From an uncultured Acetatifactor sp. (GTDB lineage: Bacteria; Bacillota; Clostridia; Lachnospirales; Lachnospiraceae): a stretch of DNA of 41,742 nucleotides. Under the pieces are notes generated by a model. That model was not told the origin of the DNA, did not search any database, and saw only the letters and a list, made by a program, of their open reading frames with translations. A program made the position numbers and the translations under genes. Below, in pieces: positions 18,131-26,392 of this stretch. Numbering within the stretch: the first letter of the stretch is position 1; each line of letters starts with the position of its first letter. The stretch covers positions 1-41,742 of the forward strand of contig CAJGCP010000018.1 in the NCBI GenBank assembly GCA_904501885.1, given 5' to 3'.

Positions 18131-18649
18131 ATGCTTAGAAAGAGTATCGTAGCCCTATACATCTTCATATGTTTTGTATTGCAGTGCACTCTGTTTCAAA
18201 GTATTTCTTTTGCAGGCATTGTGCCCAATCTACTTTTAATTCTTACCGCTTCATTTGGTTTTATGAGGGGTGAGAAAGAAGGTATTTTTATTGGATTTAT
18301 TTGTGGACTGCTGAGTGATATTTTCTTTGGTAATATGATTGGTTTCTATGCATTGATACTGACATATATTGGATTTATCAACGGAAAATTTTATCGTATT
18401 TTTTATCCGGAGGATATTAAACTGCCCTTGGCTTTAATCTTAAGCAGTGATTTGACTTATGGTATTATATGCTATATTTTGACTTTTATGTTACGAGGCA
18501 AATTTCAATTTGGATATTATCTGATACATATTATTCTGCCTGAGATGTTGTATACAATTATCGCTTCTTTGGCAGTTTATCCTGTGGCTTTGTTGTTAAA
18601 TCGTTTTATAGAACGGTTGGAAGGAAAGGAAGCATACAAATTTGTTTGA
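18131..18649 (+). CDS. mreD: Rod shape-determining protein MreD
   Basis: A 172-residue integral membrane protein with five to six hydrophobic segments and the mid-protein signature GFICGLLSDIFFG with GFYAL, which fits MreD. Function: membrane partner of MreC in the elongation complex. The end overlaps the start of the PBP2 gene by 8 bases. Sequence conservation in MreD is low, so the call relies on hydropathy pattern plus position. Confidence 0.93.
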   Translation: MLRKSIVALYIFICFVLQCTLFQSISFAGIVPNLLLILTASFGFMRGEKEGIFIGFICGLLSDIFFGNMIGFYALILTYIGFINGKFYRIFYPEDIKLPLALILSSDLTYGIICYILTFMLRGKFQFGYYLIHIILPEMLYTIIASLAVYPVALLLNRFIERLEGKEAYKFV

Positions 18650-21524
18650 TGAATTAAGGGAAAAGTTAATTCGGAATTTTTTCAGCAGATTGACGGTGTT
18701 CAACTGTCTTTTTTGCGTGCTTGCCGGACTTCTCATGTACCGTTGCTTTGATTTACAGATTGTGCATGGGCAGGAGTATTTGGACAAGTTTGTACTTAGC
18801 ATAGAAAAGACCCGTGATATTTCCAGTACCAGAGGAATTATTTACGACAGAAATGGGGAAGTGTTAGCTTATGATGAGTTGGCTTATTCTGTGAAGGTGG
18901 AAGATGTATTTGAGTCTGACTCCAAAAAGAATATGAAAATGAATTCAACCATCCTGAGTTTAATCCGAATGATCGAAAAGAGCGGCGACCATTGTTCCAC
19001 AGATTTCAAAATATTTATCAATGAAGACGGCGATTTTGATTACACTGTGGAAGGTACGGCGCGTCTCAGATTTTTAGCTGACATCTATGGAAAGAAGACC
19101 ATCCAGGAATTGGAAGAGGATCAAAAAAACATGTCGGCCACAGAAATTATGGAGCACTTAAGCAGAAATAAAGGGTCCGGTTTTTCCATCGGTGATTATC
19201 AGGTGCCTGAGGATAAGAAGACGGAATTTGTTCCCGGCAAGGGCTATAATAAGAAGGAATGGTTGCAGCTTGTTTCTATCCGATATGCCATGAGTCTGAC
19301 TTCCTACAGAAAATATCTGGGAACGACTGTGGCACAGAATGTGAGTGAGCAAACGGTTGCTGTGATCATGGAAAACGAAAATGATCTCCCCGGTGTTTCT
19401 ATCGTGGAAGATACCGTCAGAAAATATGTGGACAGCAAATATTTTGCTCATGTGTTAGGATATACCGGCAAAGTTTCATCTGATGAATTGTCTTCACTAA
19501 ATGAAGAAATGAAGGCCAACGGCCGAGGGGACTCCGTTTATGATATGAATGACGTTGTCGGTAAAAGCGGTATAGAGTCTTATTTGGAGACTTCCCTGCA
19601 AGGCGTCAAAGGCTATGAAAAAGTGATTGTTGATGTTATGGGTAAAGTGATTTCCGTAGAGGAAAGAAGAGATCCCAAAGCAGGGCAAGATGTTTATTTG
19701 ACCATTGACAAGGAACTGACCAAGGCGGTGTATCATATTTTGGAACAAAAATTGGCAGGTCTTGTTTCAGGAAAAATTATCAATCAAAAAGAAGATTTTT
19801 CGACCAGAAGTTCCGACATTAAAATTCCTATTTATGATGTATATTATACCATGTTTAACAATTCCATCATCAAGACAAAGGAATTTACAAAGCCTGATGC
19901 CGGCCCTGCTGAGCAAGCAGTATATCAAGCCCATTGCAAGTATCGTGAAGGGGTATATGAGCGCTTGCGTCAGGAGCTGAATGTAAAACGGACTCCTTAT
20001 AACAGATTGTCTCAGGAATACCAGGTGTATCAGAGTAATATTGTGAGCCTGTTAAATAAGAATGGCGTGATTATTACGGAAGCAGTAAATCATGAAGATG
20101 AAACTCAAATCGCATGGGCTGTGGAAGAAGTCATTAGCTTGGCCGAATACTTAGAGTATTGTATTTCCAAGAACTGGATAGATGTGAGCAAACTGGAATT
20201 AGATCAAAAATATTCCGATTCAGCACAGATATTCCATCAGCTGACAGAATATATCATTGCTGCTATCGACAAAAATACAGAATTTCAAAAGAGATTTTAT
20301 AAATATATGCTTTTGAATGATGTGATTAGCGGCAGACAGGTTTGCCAGGTGTTATGCGAGCAGAATCTTGTGGATATTCCAACAGAAGATATTGAGGGCA
20401 TCTATAGTGGAAGATTATCTGCTTATCAATTTATGAAAAACAGAATTGATAATTTGGAGATTACGCCTGCTCAATTGGCACTGGATCCATGTAATGCATC
20501 GGTGGTTGTCACGGATGTTCATACAGGGGATGTTTTGGCCATCGTAACCTACCCCGGCTATGATAATAATAAGATGGCCAATTCCATTGATACGGAGTAT
20601 TATGCCCAGTTGATTACGGACAAGGCCAGTCCTCAATATAATTTTGCCACCCAGTATAAGGCGGCGCCCGGATCCACCTTTAAGATGGTGACCGCAACTG
20701 CCGGCTTGATGGAAGGTGTGATCGGATTGAATCACTCTGTAAATTGTGTTGGTACTTTTACGGAAATCAAGCCTTCTCCTAAGTGTTGGAATGTATACGG
20801 ACACGGTGGTGAGAATGTGACAACCGCCATTCGTGATTCATGTAACTATTATTTTTATAATTTGGGATACATGTTATCCTCCAGGAATGGCAGCTACAAC
20901 GAGGTGGAAGGGTTGAATACCATTTATAAATATGCGGATTTATTCGGTCTTACAGAAAAATCCGGTATTGAAATTACAGAAACCGCTCCTGATGTTTCGA
21001 AAGAAGACCCGGTCCGTTCTTCCATTGGACAGGGTACCAACAGCTACACTACCGTTGGACTGGCAAGATACATTACTACAGTTGCAAACCAGGGTACCTG
21101 TTTTAACCTAACCTTAATCGATAAAATTACAGATGCAAAGGGAAAAGTTGTGAAGGAAAGTGAACCCAGCATCCGGAATACTGTACAATTGCCCCAAAGC
21201 TATTGGAATGCGATCTGTTTGGGCATGAGAAAAGTGGTGGAAAATAAATCTTATTTTGGCGATTTGGCAGTGAATGTTGCCGGTAAAACCGGTACTGCAG
21301 AGCAGACCAAGAATCGACCCAACCATGCGTTGTTTGTATGCTATGCTCCTTACGAGACACCGGAAATTGCCATTGCCACAAGAATTCCATTTGGATATTC
21401 TTCTGACCATGCAGCCCAGGCAACCAGAGACATCATCAAATATTATTATGGTTTGGCTGAGGAAGAAGAATTGATTACCGGTGTGGCGGATGCTCCGGAT
21501 GCAGGTATTTCTAATGAAATGTAA
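18642..21524 (+). CDS. mrdA: Penicillin-binding protein 2 (class B transpeptidase) with large insertion
   Basis: Transpeptidase that cross-links new peptidoglycan during elongation together with RodA. One N-terminal membrane segment (~15-35) is followed by the dimerisation domain beginning STRGIIYDRNGEVLA, then the transpeptidase domain: Ser678 in PGSTFK, SCN at 733, KTGT at 882. At 960 residues it is far longer than the ~650 of Gram-negative PBP2. The surplus includes an insertion of ~230 residues (about 375-605) between DVYLTIDKELTKAV and GDVLAIVTYPGYD, inside the transpeptidase fold. The start is TTG at 18642 with AAGGAAG upstream, overlapping mreD. A PBP named SpoVD or FtsI is less likely given the mre neighbourhood. 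Confidence 0.93.
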   Translation: MFDELREKLIRNFFSRLTVFNCLFCVLAGLLMYRCFDLQIVHGQEYLDKFVLSIEKTRDISSTRGIIYDRNGEVLAYDELAYSVKVEDVFESDSKKNMKMNSTILSLIRMIEKSGDHCSTDFKIFINEDGDFDYTVEGTARLRFLADIYGKKTIQELEEDQKNMSATEIMEHLSRNKGSGFSIGDYQVPEDKKTEFVPGKGYNKKEWLQLVSIRYAMSLTSYRKYLGTTVAQNVSEQTVAVIMENENDLPGVSIVEDTVRKYVDSKYFAHVLGYTGKVSSDELSSLNEEMKANGRGDSVYDMNDVVGKSGIESYLETSLQGVKGYEKVIVDVMGKVISVEERRDPKAGQDVYLTIDKELTKAVYHILEQKLAGLVSGKIINQKEDFSTRSSDIKIPIYDVYYTMFNNSIIKTKEFTKPDAGPAEQAVYQAHCKYREGVYERLRQELNVKRTPYNRLSQEYQVYQSNIVSLLNKNGVIITEAVNHEDETQIAWAVEEVISLAEYLEYCISKNWIDVSKLELDQKYSDSAQIFHQLTEYIIAAIDKNTEFQKRFYKYMLLNDVISGRQVCQVLCEQNLVDIPTEDIEGIYSGRLSAYQFMKNRIDNLEITPAQLALDPCNASVVVTDVHTGDVLAIVTYPGYDNNKMANSIDTEYYAQLITDKASPQYNFATQYKAAPGSTFKMVTATAGLMEGVIGLNHSVNCVGTFTEIKPSPKCWNVYGHGGENVTTAIRDSCNYYFYNLGYMLSSRNGSYNEVEGLNTIYKYADLFGLTEKSGIEITETAPDVSKEDPVRSSIGQGTNSYTTVGLARYITTVANQGTCFNLTLIDKITDAKGKVVKESEPSIRNTVQLPQSYWNAICLGMRKVVENKSYFGDLAVNVAGKTGTAEQTKNRPNHALFVCYAPYETPEIAIATRIPFGYSSDHAAQATRDIIKYYYGLAEEEELITGVADAPDAGISNEM

Positions 21525-21537
21525 ATGAGGTTTTGAT

Positions 21538-22197
21538 ATGAGTGATTTGGTTGTGATAAAAAGTTTTCCGAATGGAATTTCTCTTCATATGGATGCCCAG
21601 GCTCCCTTTGAAGATATACTTACCCAGATTGGACAAAAGTTTCGAGATGGCGCTTCGTTTTTTGGCAATGCCAGCATGGCCCTCTCTTTTGTAGGGAGAG
21701 TGGTTTCTGCCGAGGAGACAAAGGCCGTATTAGAGCAGATACGAAACAATAGTAAACTCCACATTGTCTGTATTGTAGAGAAGGATGAAATGACAAATAA
21801 AACCTTTGTCAAGGCGCTGGGACAATTGGCGCAGAAGCAGGAACCTGTGGAAAAGAAGATGTTTTACAGATGTAATTTAGAACATTCTCAAGTTCTGGAA
21901 AGCGAAGAGAGTATTGTGATTCTTGGCGATGTACAGGAAGGCAGTTCTGTCATTAGCGATAGAAATATCTTTATTATGGGCAGTTTGTATGGATTTGCAC
22001 ATGCAGGTGCAAAGGGAAATACAGGCGCTTCCGTCATTGCGCTGGAAATGGCACCTGAAATTCTGAAGATAGCGGATGTAGAATATGTGAGTAAAAAACG
22101 AAAGGGCAAAACAAAAATACAACCGAAAATGGCAATGATAAGGAATAAAAAGATTGCCTTTGAAGAAATTACCAAAGAAACGCTGGATAATTTCTAA
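21538..22197 (+). CDS. minC: Septum site-determining protein MinC
   Basis: MinC inhibits FtsZ polymerisation away from midcell. The 219-residue protein has an N-terminal domain (1-~95) and a C-terminal beta-helix with the hallmark GDVQEGSSVISDRNIFIMGSL and GFAHAGAKGN that binds MinD. ATG start; the AGG near 21529 is a weak ribosome site, so translation may depend on coupling to the PBP2 gene 13 bases upstream. Followed by minD and minE in the usual order. Confidence 0.96.
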   Translation: MSDLVVIKSFPNGISLHMDAQAPFEDILTQIGQKFRDGASFFGNASMALSFVGRVVSAEETKAVLEQIRNNSKLHIVCIVEKDEMTNKTFVKALGQLAQKQEPVEKKMFYRCNLEHSQVLESEESIVILGDVQEGSSVISDRNIFIMGSLYGFAHAGAKGNTGASVIALEMAPEILKIADVEYVSKKRKGKTKIQPKMAMIRNKKIAFEEITKETLDNF

Positions 22198-22235
22198 TCG
22201 ATTCAGTGGACGACAAATTTAAGGAGGATTTTCGG

Positions 22236-23057
22236 ATGGAAAACGTATTTCCTGGAGAGCAGAAGCTTTCCGAAGTCATTGTCGTCACTTCAGGTAAAGG
22301 CGGGGTTGGAAAGACCACAACTTCTGCAAACATTGGTACAGGTCTTGCGCGTTTGGGGAAAAAGGTGTGTATGATTGACACCGATATTGGCCTCAGAAAT
22401 TTAGATGTTGTCATGGGATTGGAGAATCGGATTGTCTACAATCTTGTGGATGTGGTGGAGGGTAACTGCCGTATTAAACAGGCCCTAATCCGGGATAGAA
22501 GACATCCCGGATTGTACTTGCTCCCTTCCGCTCAAACAAAGGATAAAAGTGCTGTGTCCCCGGAACAGATGATCAAAGTGGTGCAGCATCTCAAAGAACA
22601 GTTTGATTATATTATACTGGATTGCCCCGCAGGAATCGAACAAGGATTCCAGAACGCAATTGCCGGTGCGGATAGGGCTTTAGTTGTTACCACTCCGGAG
22701 GTTTCTGCCATACGGGATGCTGACCGCATTATTGGGTTGCTGGAAGCCAGAGGATTTAGCAGAATTGATTTGATTATCAATCGTATGCGTATTGATATGG
22801 TGCGACGGGGAGATATGATGTCGGCTCAGGATGTGGTAGATATTTTGTCTGTCCCGTTGATTGGCATTATTCCCGATGATGAAGGGGTGGTGGTTTCCAC
22901 AAATCAGGGAGAGCCCTTGGTGGGAAGTCTGACCCCGGCAGGAGAAGCATATTCCAATGTGGTGGATAGAATTCTCGGCGCAGAAGTTCCATTTTTATGT
23001 ACGGAACGGGGGATGTCCTTTTGGATGAAAATATCAGGGATTTTTCATAAGGCATAG
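22236..23057 (+). CDS. minD: Septum site-determining protein MinD
   Basis: MinD is a membrane-cycling ATPase that carries MinC and is released by MinE. The deviant Walker A motif SGKGGVGKTTTS is near residue 17; DTDIGLRNLD and the DCPAG switch follow. The C-terminal SFWMKISGIFHKA is a plausible amphipathic membrane-targeting helix. I take the ATG at 22236 (273 residues), 8 bases after AAGGAGG; a GTG 30 bases upstream precedes the ribosome site and is not used. The N terminus has ~12 extra residues before SEVIVVTSGKGG relative to the compact form. Confidence 0.97.
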   Translation: MENVFPGEQKLSEVIVVTSGKGGVGKTTTSANIGTGLARLGKKVCMIDTDIGLRNLDVVMGLENRIVYNLVDVVEGNCRIKQALIRDRRHPGLYLLPSAQTKDKSAVSPEQMIKVVQHLKEQFDYIILDCPAGIEQGFQNAIAGADRALVVTTPEVSAIRDADRIIGLLEARGFSRIDLIINRMRIDMVRRGDMMSAQDVVDILSVPLIGIIPDDEGVVVSTNQGEPLVGSLTPAGEAYSNVVDRILGAEVPFLCTERGMSFWMKISGIFHKA

Positions 23058-23071
23058 AGGAGGGGTGAGAT

Positions 23072-23341
23072 ATGAGATTATTTCGAAGAAAATCATCCTG
23101 CCAGGTGGCCAAAGACAGACTGAAAATTTTGCTGATATCAGACAGGGTGAACTGTTCCCCTGAAATGATGGAACAGATAAAGGCTGATTTAACAAAAGTG
23201 ATTTCCAAGTATATTTGTATTGATACCGAACATATGGAAATACAGATTCAGACAAAGGGAAATCTGCCGGGAAAGGGAGGCAGAACGCCTGTATTATATG
23301 CCAATATTCCCATTTTAGATCAGGTTGCAAGTGCGAAGTAG
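23072..23341 (+). CDS. minE: Cell division topological specificity factor MinE
   Basis: MinE stimulates MinD ATPase and drives pole-to-pole oscillation. Its 89 residues match the family. The MinD-contacting segment reads CQVAKDRLKILLISDR (10-25) and is followed by the dimerisation domain with ISKYICID. AGGAGGGG lies about 8 bases before the ATG. Presence of MinE, rather than DivIVA/MinJ, points to an oscillating Min system in this Gram-positive, which is common in Clostridia. Confidence 0.95.
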   Translation: MRLFRRKSSCQVAKDRLKILLISDRVNCSPEMMEQIKADLTKVISKYICIDTEHMEIQIQTKGNLPGKGGRTPVLYANIPILDQVASAK

Positions 23342-23368
23342 ACGTAACGAAAGAAGATAAGGTGTCGT

Positions 23369-24472
23369 ATGCTCAGGAATTTAAAGGTTAGAGACTATGA
23401 TTTTAAGTTAATATTTTTGGTACTGGCACTTGCCGGTATTGGAGTGGTTGCCATCGCAAGCGCAGAGCCGTCTTTGCGCAACAAACAGCTAATTGGCGTG
23501 ATAGCCGGCACAGTTGTGATGATAGTTGTTTCTCTGATGGATTACACCAAAATACTACAACTGTATTGGTTGATTTATGCAGGGAATATTGTATTGTTGC
23601 TTTCTGTTATTTTCTTTGGAGATGACGCAAAGGGCGCAAAACGTTGGTTGGAGATAGGTGGGCTTACCTTCCAGCCATCAGAATTAGCCAAAATTCTATT
23701 GATTTTATTCTTTGCGCAGTTTATTATTGTAAATAAAGGAAGACTCAATACACTTCCTGTCCTTGCAAGTTGTCTTGGCTTGATTGGCCTGCCTTGCTTT
23801 CTGATTTATCTACAACCTGATTTGTCTACTACCATCGTGATTGTTGTACTGTTTTGCGTGATTATGTTTGCAGGCGGCATAAGCCTGAAAATCGTATTTA
23901 CACTATTAGCAGTTACCATACCTGCACTTGCGATTATTATTACCCTTGCTTTAAATCCTGAAAATAATATTCTGAAAGAGTATCAGAAAGACAGAGTTCT
24001 TGCGTTTATTAATCCGGAGGAATATGCCACTCAAGAGGCATATCAGCAATTGAATTCTTTGATGGCAATCGGATCCGGCATGCTAGATGGAAAAGGGTAT
24101 CAAAACAACGAAATCACGTCAGTGAAGAATGGAAATTTTATTTCCGAGACGCAGACAGACTTTATCTTTGCAATCATTGGCGAGGAATTTGGCTTTAAGG
24201 GTTGTGCTGCTGTGATTATTCTGTGGCTTTTGGTTGTGATGGAATGTATTTCGGTGGCAAGAAAGGCGAAGGATGATGCGGGTATGTTGATCGCCACAGG
24301 CATGGGCGGCTTGATTGCATTTCAAGGATTTATTAACATTGGTGTGGCGACCTTTCTTTTGCCCAACACAGGGTTACCTTTACCCTTTGTCAGCTATGGT
24401 TTGACATCTCTTTTGAGTTTGTTTATCGGTATGGGATTTGTTTTAAATGTCAGACTACAGGCAAAAAAATAA
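23369..24472 (+). CDS. rodA: Peptidoglycan glycosyltransferase RodA (SEDS family)
   Basis: RodA polymerises lipid II into glycan strands with PBP2 as its cross-linking partner. The 367-residue protein has about 10 membrane segments. SEDS signatures are present: KRWLEIGGLTFQPSELAK near residues 90-107, LQPDLSTTIV with the catalytic-type Asp near 153, and a C-terminal GLPLPFVSYGLTSL. The gene lies in the mre/PBP2 cluster, which favours RodA over FtsW. Start ATG with an AAGG element ~7 bases upstream. Confidence 0.95.
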   Translation: MLRNLKVRDYDFKLIFLVLALAGIGVVAIASAEPSLRNKQLIGVIAGTVVMIVVSLMDYTKILQLYWLIYAGNIVLLLSVIFFGDDAKGAKRWLEIGGLTFQPSELAKILLILFFAQFIIVNKGRLNTLPVLASCLGLIGLPCFLIYLQPDLSTTIVIVVLFCVIMFAGGISLKIVFTLLAVTIPALAIIITLALNPENNILKEYQKDRVLAFINPEEYATQEAYQQLNSLMAIGSGMLDGKGYQNNEITSVKNGNFISETQTDFIFAIIGEEFGFKGCAAVIILWLLVVMECISVARKAKDDAGMLIATGMGGLIAFQGFINIGVATFLLPNTGLPLPFVSYGLTSLLSLFIGMGFVLNVRLQAKK

Positions 24473-24489
24473 TTCACGAGGATAAAACT

Positions 24490-24885
24490 ATGAATATTGC
24501 TTTGATTGCGGATGATTCAAAAAAGAAACTAATGCAGAATTTCTGTATCGCATATAAAAGGATACTTAGTAAAAACGAATTGTATTCAACTGGTACTACC
24601 GGTAGGTTGATTGAGGAAGTGACGAATCTGACCATTCATAAATATCTGGCAGGGCATTTGGGTGGCTGTCAGCAGTTGGGAGTTCAGATTGAACAAAATG
24701 AAATCGACCTATTGATTTATTTGAGAGATCCCCTTGCGCCGAAGCAGAACGAGACGGATTTGAATCATTTGCTTCGGTTGTGCGATATGCACAATATTCC
24801 TTTTGCTACGAATCTGGCAAGTGCAGAACTGTTGATTAAATCACTGGATAGAGGAGACCTTGATTGGCGTGAGATGTACAAATAA
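24490..24885 (+). CDS. Methylglyoxal synthase-like protein lacking catalytic residues
   Basis: The 131-residue protein aligns along its whole length with methylglyoxal synthase, which turns dihydroxyacetone phosphate into methylglyoxal. The phosphate loop STGTTG (33-38) and LRDPL are kept. However, the catalytic Asp71 of the E. coli enzyme (GGDQQ) is Cys60 here (GGCQQ), His98 is Asn87, and His19 is Asp8; only the equivalents of Asp91 and Asp101 remain (Asp80, Asp90). Classical synthase activity is therefore doubtful, and the protein may bind a phosphorylated ligand in a sensing role (inference). It sits 17 bases after rodA and overlaps the carboxypeptidase gene, inside the wall-synthesis operon. 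Confidence 0.85.
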   Translation: MNIALIADDSKKKLMQNFCIAYKRILSKNELYSTGTTGRLIEEVTNLTIHKYLAGHLGGCQQLGVQIEQNEIDLLIYLRDPLAPKQNETDLNHLLRLCDMHNIPFATNLASAELLIKSLDRGDLDWREMYK

Positions 24886-25849
24886 AGTTCGTTTTATTGG
24901 ATATTTGTTGGCATGTGCACTTGTTTGTACTTCCTGTGGGACGGGGGAAATCCCCCTTTCTTACCATGAAAATACAGCTGTAAATCACCTGGGTCTGATT
25001 TCCGGTTTGACCATGGCAAAGGCAGAAGGATTTTCCGGGGATTTGTGTATTGTGTCAGAAGATATCACGGAACATGCGGATGCTTTTGAGGAAAAATCAG
25101 GTGCGGCCGGCCTGTTTGATATCAGCAATGGAGAGGCTATTTACGCAAGAAATGTTCATGAAAAAATGTATCCTGCAAGTCTGACTAAGATTATGACTGC
25201 CTTGGTTGCGTTAGAAAATGGCAGTTTAAATCAGGTGCTTACTTGCTCGAAGCCTATTTATTTTAAGGAATCAAAGGTACAAATTTGTGGTATTACTGCC
25301 GGGGACAGCATGACTTTAAATCAGGCCCTGCGTATTTTGATGCTTCATTCTGCAAATGATGCTGCAGTTTTAATTGCTGAGAATATCGGTGGAAGCGTAG
25401 AAGAATTTGTGGATATGATGAATAAAAAAGCCAAAGAAATAGGTGCCACAAACACGCATTTTGTCAATCCACACGGATTGAATCATGTGGAGCATTATAC
25501 CACAGCATATGATTTGTACCTGATGTTCAATGAAGCCATCAAATATGATGTGTTTACGGAAATAATTAATATGACGTCCTATCAGACAGAGTATTATAAT
25601 AAAAGTGGTGGAGTGAAGAATTTCAACAAGAGCACCACTAATTTATACCTTCGGGGAGAGCGTACAGCACCCGGTGGAGTCACTGTGGTGGGCGGGAAAA
25701 CAGGTACGACGAATGCCGCCGGACATTCATTGATATTGCTGTCCAGAGATGTTTCAGGTAATCCCTATATCTCGGTTGTTTTGAGAGCTCCAAATTCGGA
25801 TTCTCTTTACGGAGAAATGAAAGATTTACTTGAAGAGATTGTGAATTAG
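24869..25849 (+). CDS. D-alanyl-D-alanine carboxypeptidase (DacA-like, PBP5 family)
   Basis: An exported serine peptidase that trims the terminal D-alanine of peptidoglycan stem peptides. Active-site motifs are SLTKIMT (SxxK), HSANDAA (SxN) and GGKTGTT (KTG), in the family's order. The N terminus is a hydrophobic signal ending in a cysteine-rich CTSCGTGE, so it may be either a secreted or a lipid-anchored protein. The start is uncertain: GTG at 24869 lies 12 bases after GAGGAG, while TTG at 24860 is only 3 bases from it. Either way it overlaps the mgsA-like gene. About 326 residues; no C-terminal membrane anchor helix is evident. Confidence 0.92.
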   Translation: MRCTNKVRFIGYLLACALVCTSCGTGEIPLSYHENTAVNHLGLISGLTMAKAEGFSGDLCIVSEDITEHADAFEEKSGAAGLFDISNGEAIYARNVHEKMYPASLTKIMTALVALENGSLNQVLTCSKPIYFKESKVQICGITAGDSMTLNQALRILMLHSANDAAVLIAENIGGSVEEFVDMMNKKAKEIGATNTHFVNPHGLNHVEHYTTAYDLYLMFNEAIKYDVFTEIINMTSYQTEYYNKSGGVKNFNKSTTNLYLRGERTAPGGVTVVGGKTGTTNAAGHSLILLSRDVSGNPYISVVLRAPNSDSLYGEMKDLLEEIVN

Positions 25850-25858
25850 TTGTATAAT
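25830..25858 (+). promoter_or_regulatory. Sigma-A-type promoter (upstream of tandem pair)
   Basis: TTGAAG (25830-25835), a 17-base spacer and a perfect TATAAT (25853-25858). It lies across the end of the carboxypeptidase gene and would start near 25865, upstream of the small P-loop gene. Confidence 0.72.
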
Positions 25859-25878
25859 GAATTTGTACTTACTATAAT
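25850..25878 (+). promoter_or_regulatory. Sigma-A-type promoter (downstream of tandem pair)
   Basis: TTGTAT (25850-25855), 17 bases, then a second perfect TATAAT (25873-25878). It overlaps the upstream promoter, so the two cannot both be occupied. A start near 25885 would leave barely a ribosome site (GGAGG at 25886-25890) in the leader. Confidence 0.6.
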
Positions 25879-25898
25879 TACTTACGGAGGGTTCGCCA

Positions 25899-26318
25899 AT
25901 GGTTCATTTGATTGTAGGTAAAAAAGGAAAAGGAAAGACAAAAATTCTTTTGGATAAGGTGAATAGTGAAATCAAAGAGATTTCCGGAAACATCGTTTAC
26001 CTTGACAAGAGTACAAAACATATGTATGAGCTGAACAACAAAGTTCGCCTCATTGATGTGTCTGAGTGCATGATTGAAAACAGTAGTGAATTCCTGGGAT
26101 TTGTAAGTGGTATTATTTCACAGGATCATGATTTGCAGCAAGTATATTTAGATAGCTTCTTAAAGGTTGCTTGTGCAGAAGAGAACGGAATTGAAGATGT
26201 GATTGCAAAGTTAGAGAAACTTGGTGAGAAGTTTAATGTTGACTTCATTTTGAGCGTTTCTATGGATGCAGATGAACTTCCCGGTGGCTTGAAGGAAAAA
26301 ATCATCGTTTCTCTGTAA
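25899..26318 (+). CDS. Small P-loop protein of unknown function
   Basis: I do not recognise a characterised family. The 139-residue protein starts with MVHLIVGKKGKGKTK, a full Walker A loop (Gly7 to Thr14), followed by short alternating hydrophobic strands and charged helices. A possible Walker B-like strand, DFILSVSMD, lies near the end. Related short proteins in Clostridia are sometimes labelled PilT-like, but there is no pilus gene here and the length is far too short for a PilT motor. It has its own promoter(s), GGAGG 8 bases before the ATG, and its own terminator, so it is a one-gene unit inserted between wall and division genes. Confidence 0.8.
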   Translation: MVHLIVGKKGKGKTKILLDKVNSEIKEISGNIVYLDKSTKHMYELNNKVRLIDVSECMIENSSEFLGFVSGIISQDHDLQQVYLDSFLKVACAEENGIEDVIAKLEKLGEKFNVDFILSVSMDADELPGGLKEKIIVSL

Positions 26319-26345
26319 TCAGATTAATATAATAAAGATATACAT

Positions 26346-26375
26346 AAAAGCCTCGGAAATTACCGGGGCTTTTTA
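26346..26375 (+). terminator. Rho-independent terminator
   Basis: An 11-bp stem (26346-26356 with 26363-26373, one G-U pair), loop AAATTA, followed by a T run. It ends the single-gene unit of the P-loop protein. Confidence 0.9.
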
Positions 26376-26392
26376 TTCGGAGGCATTGTAAT

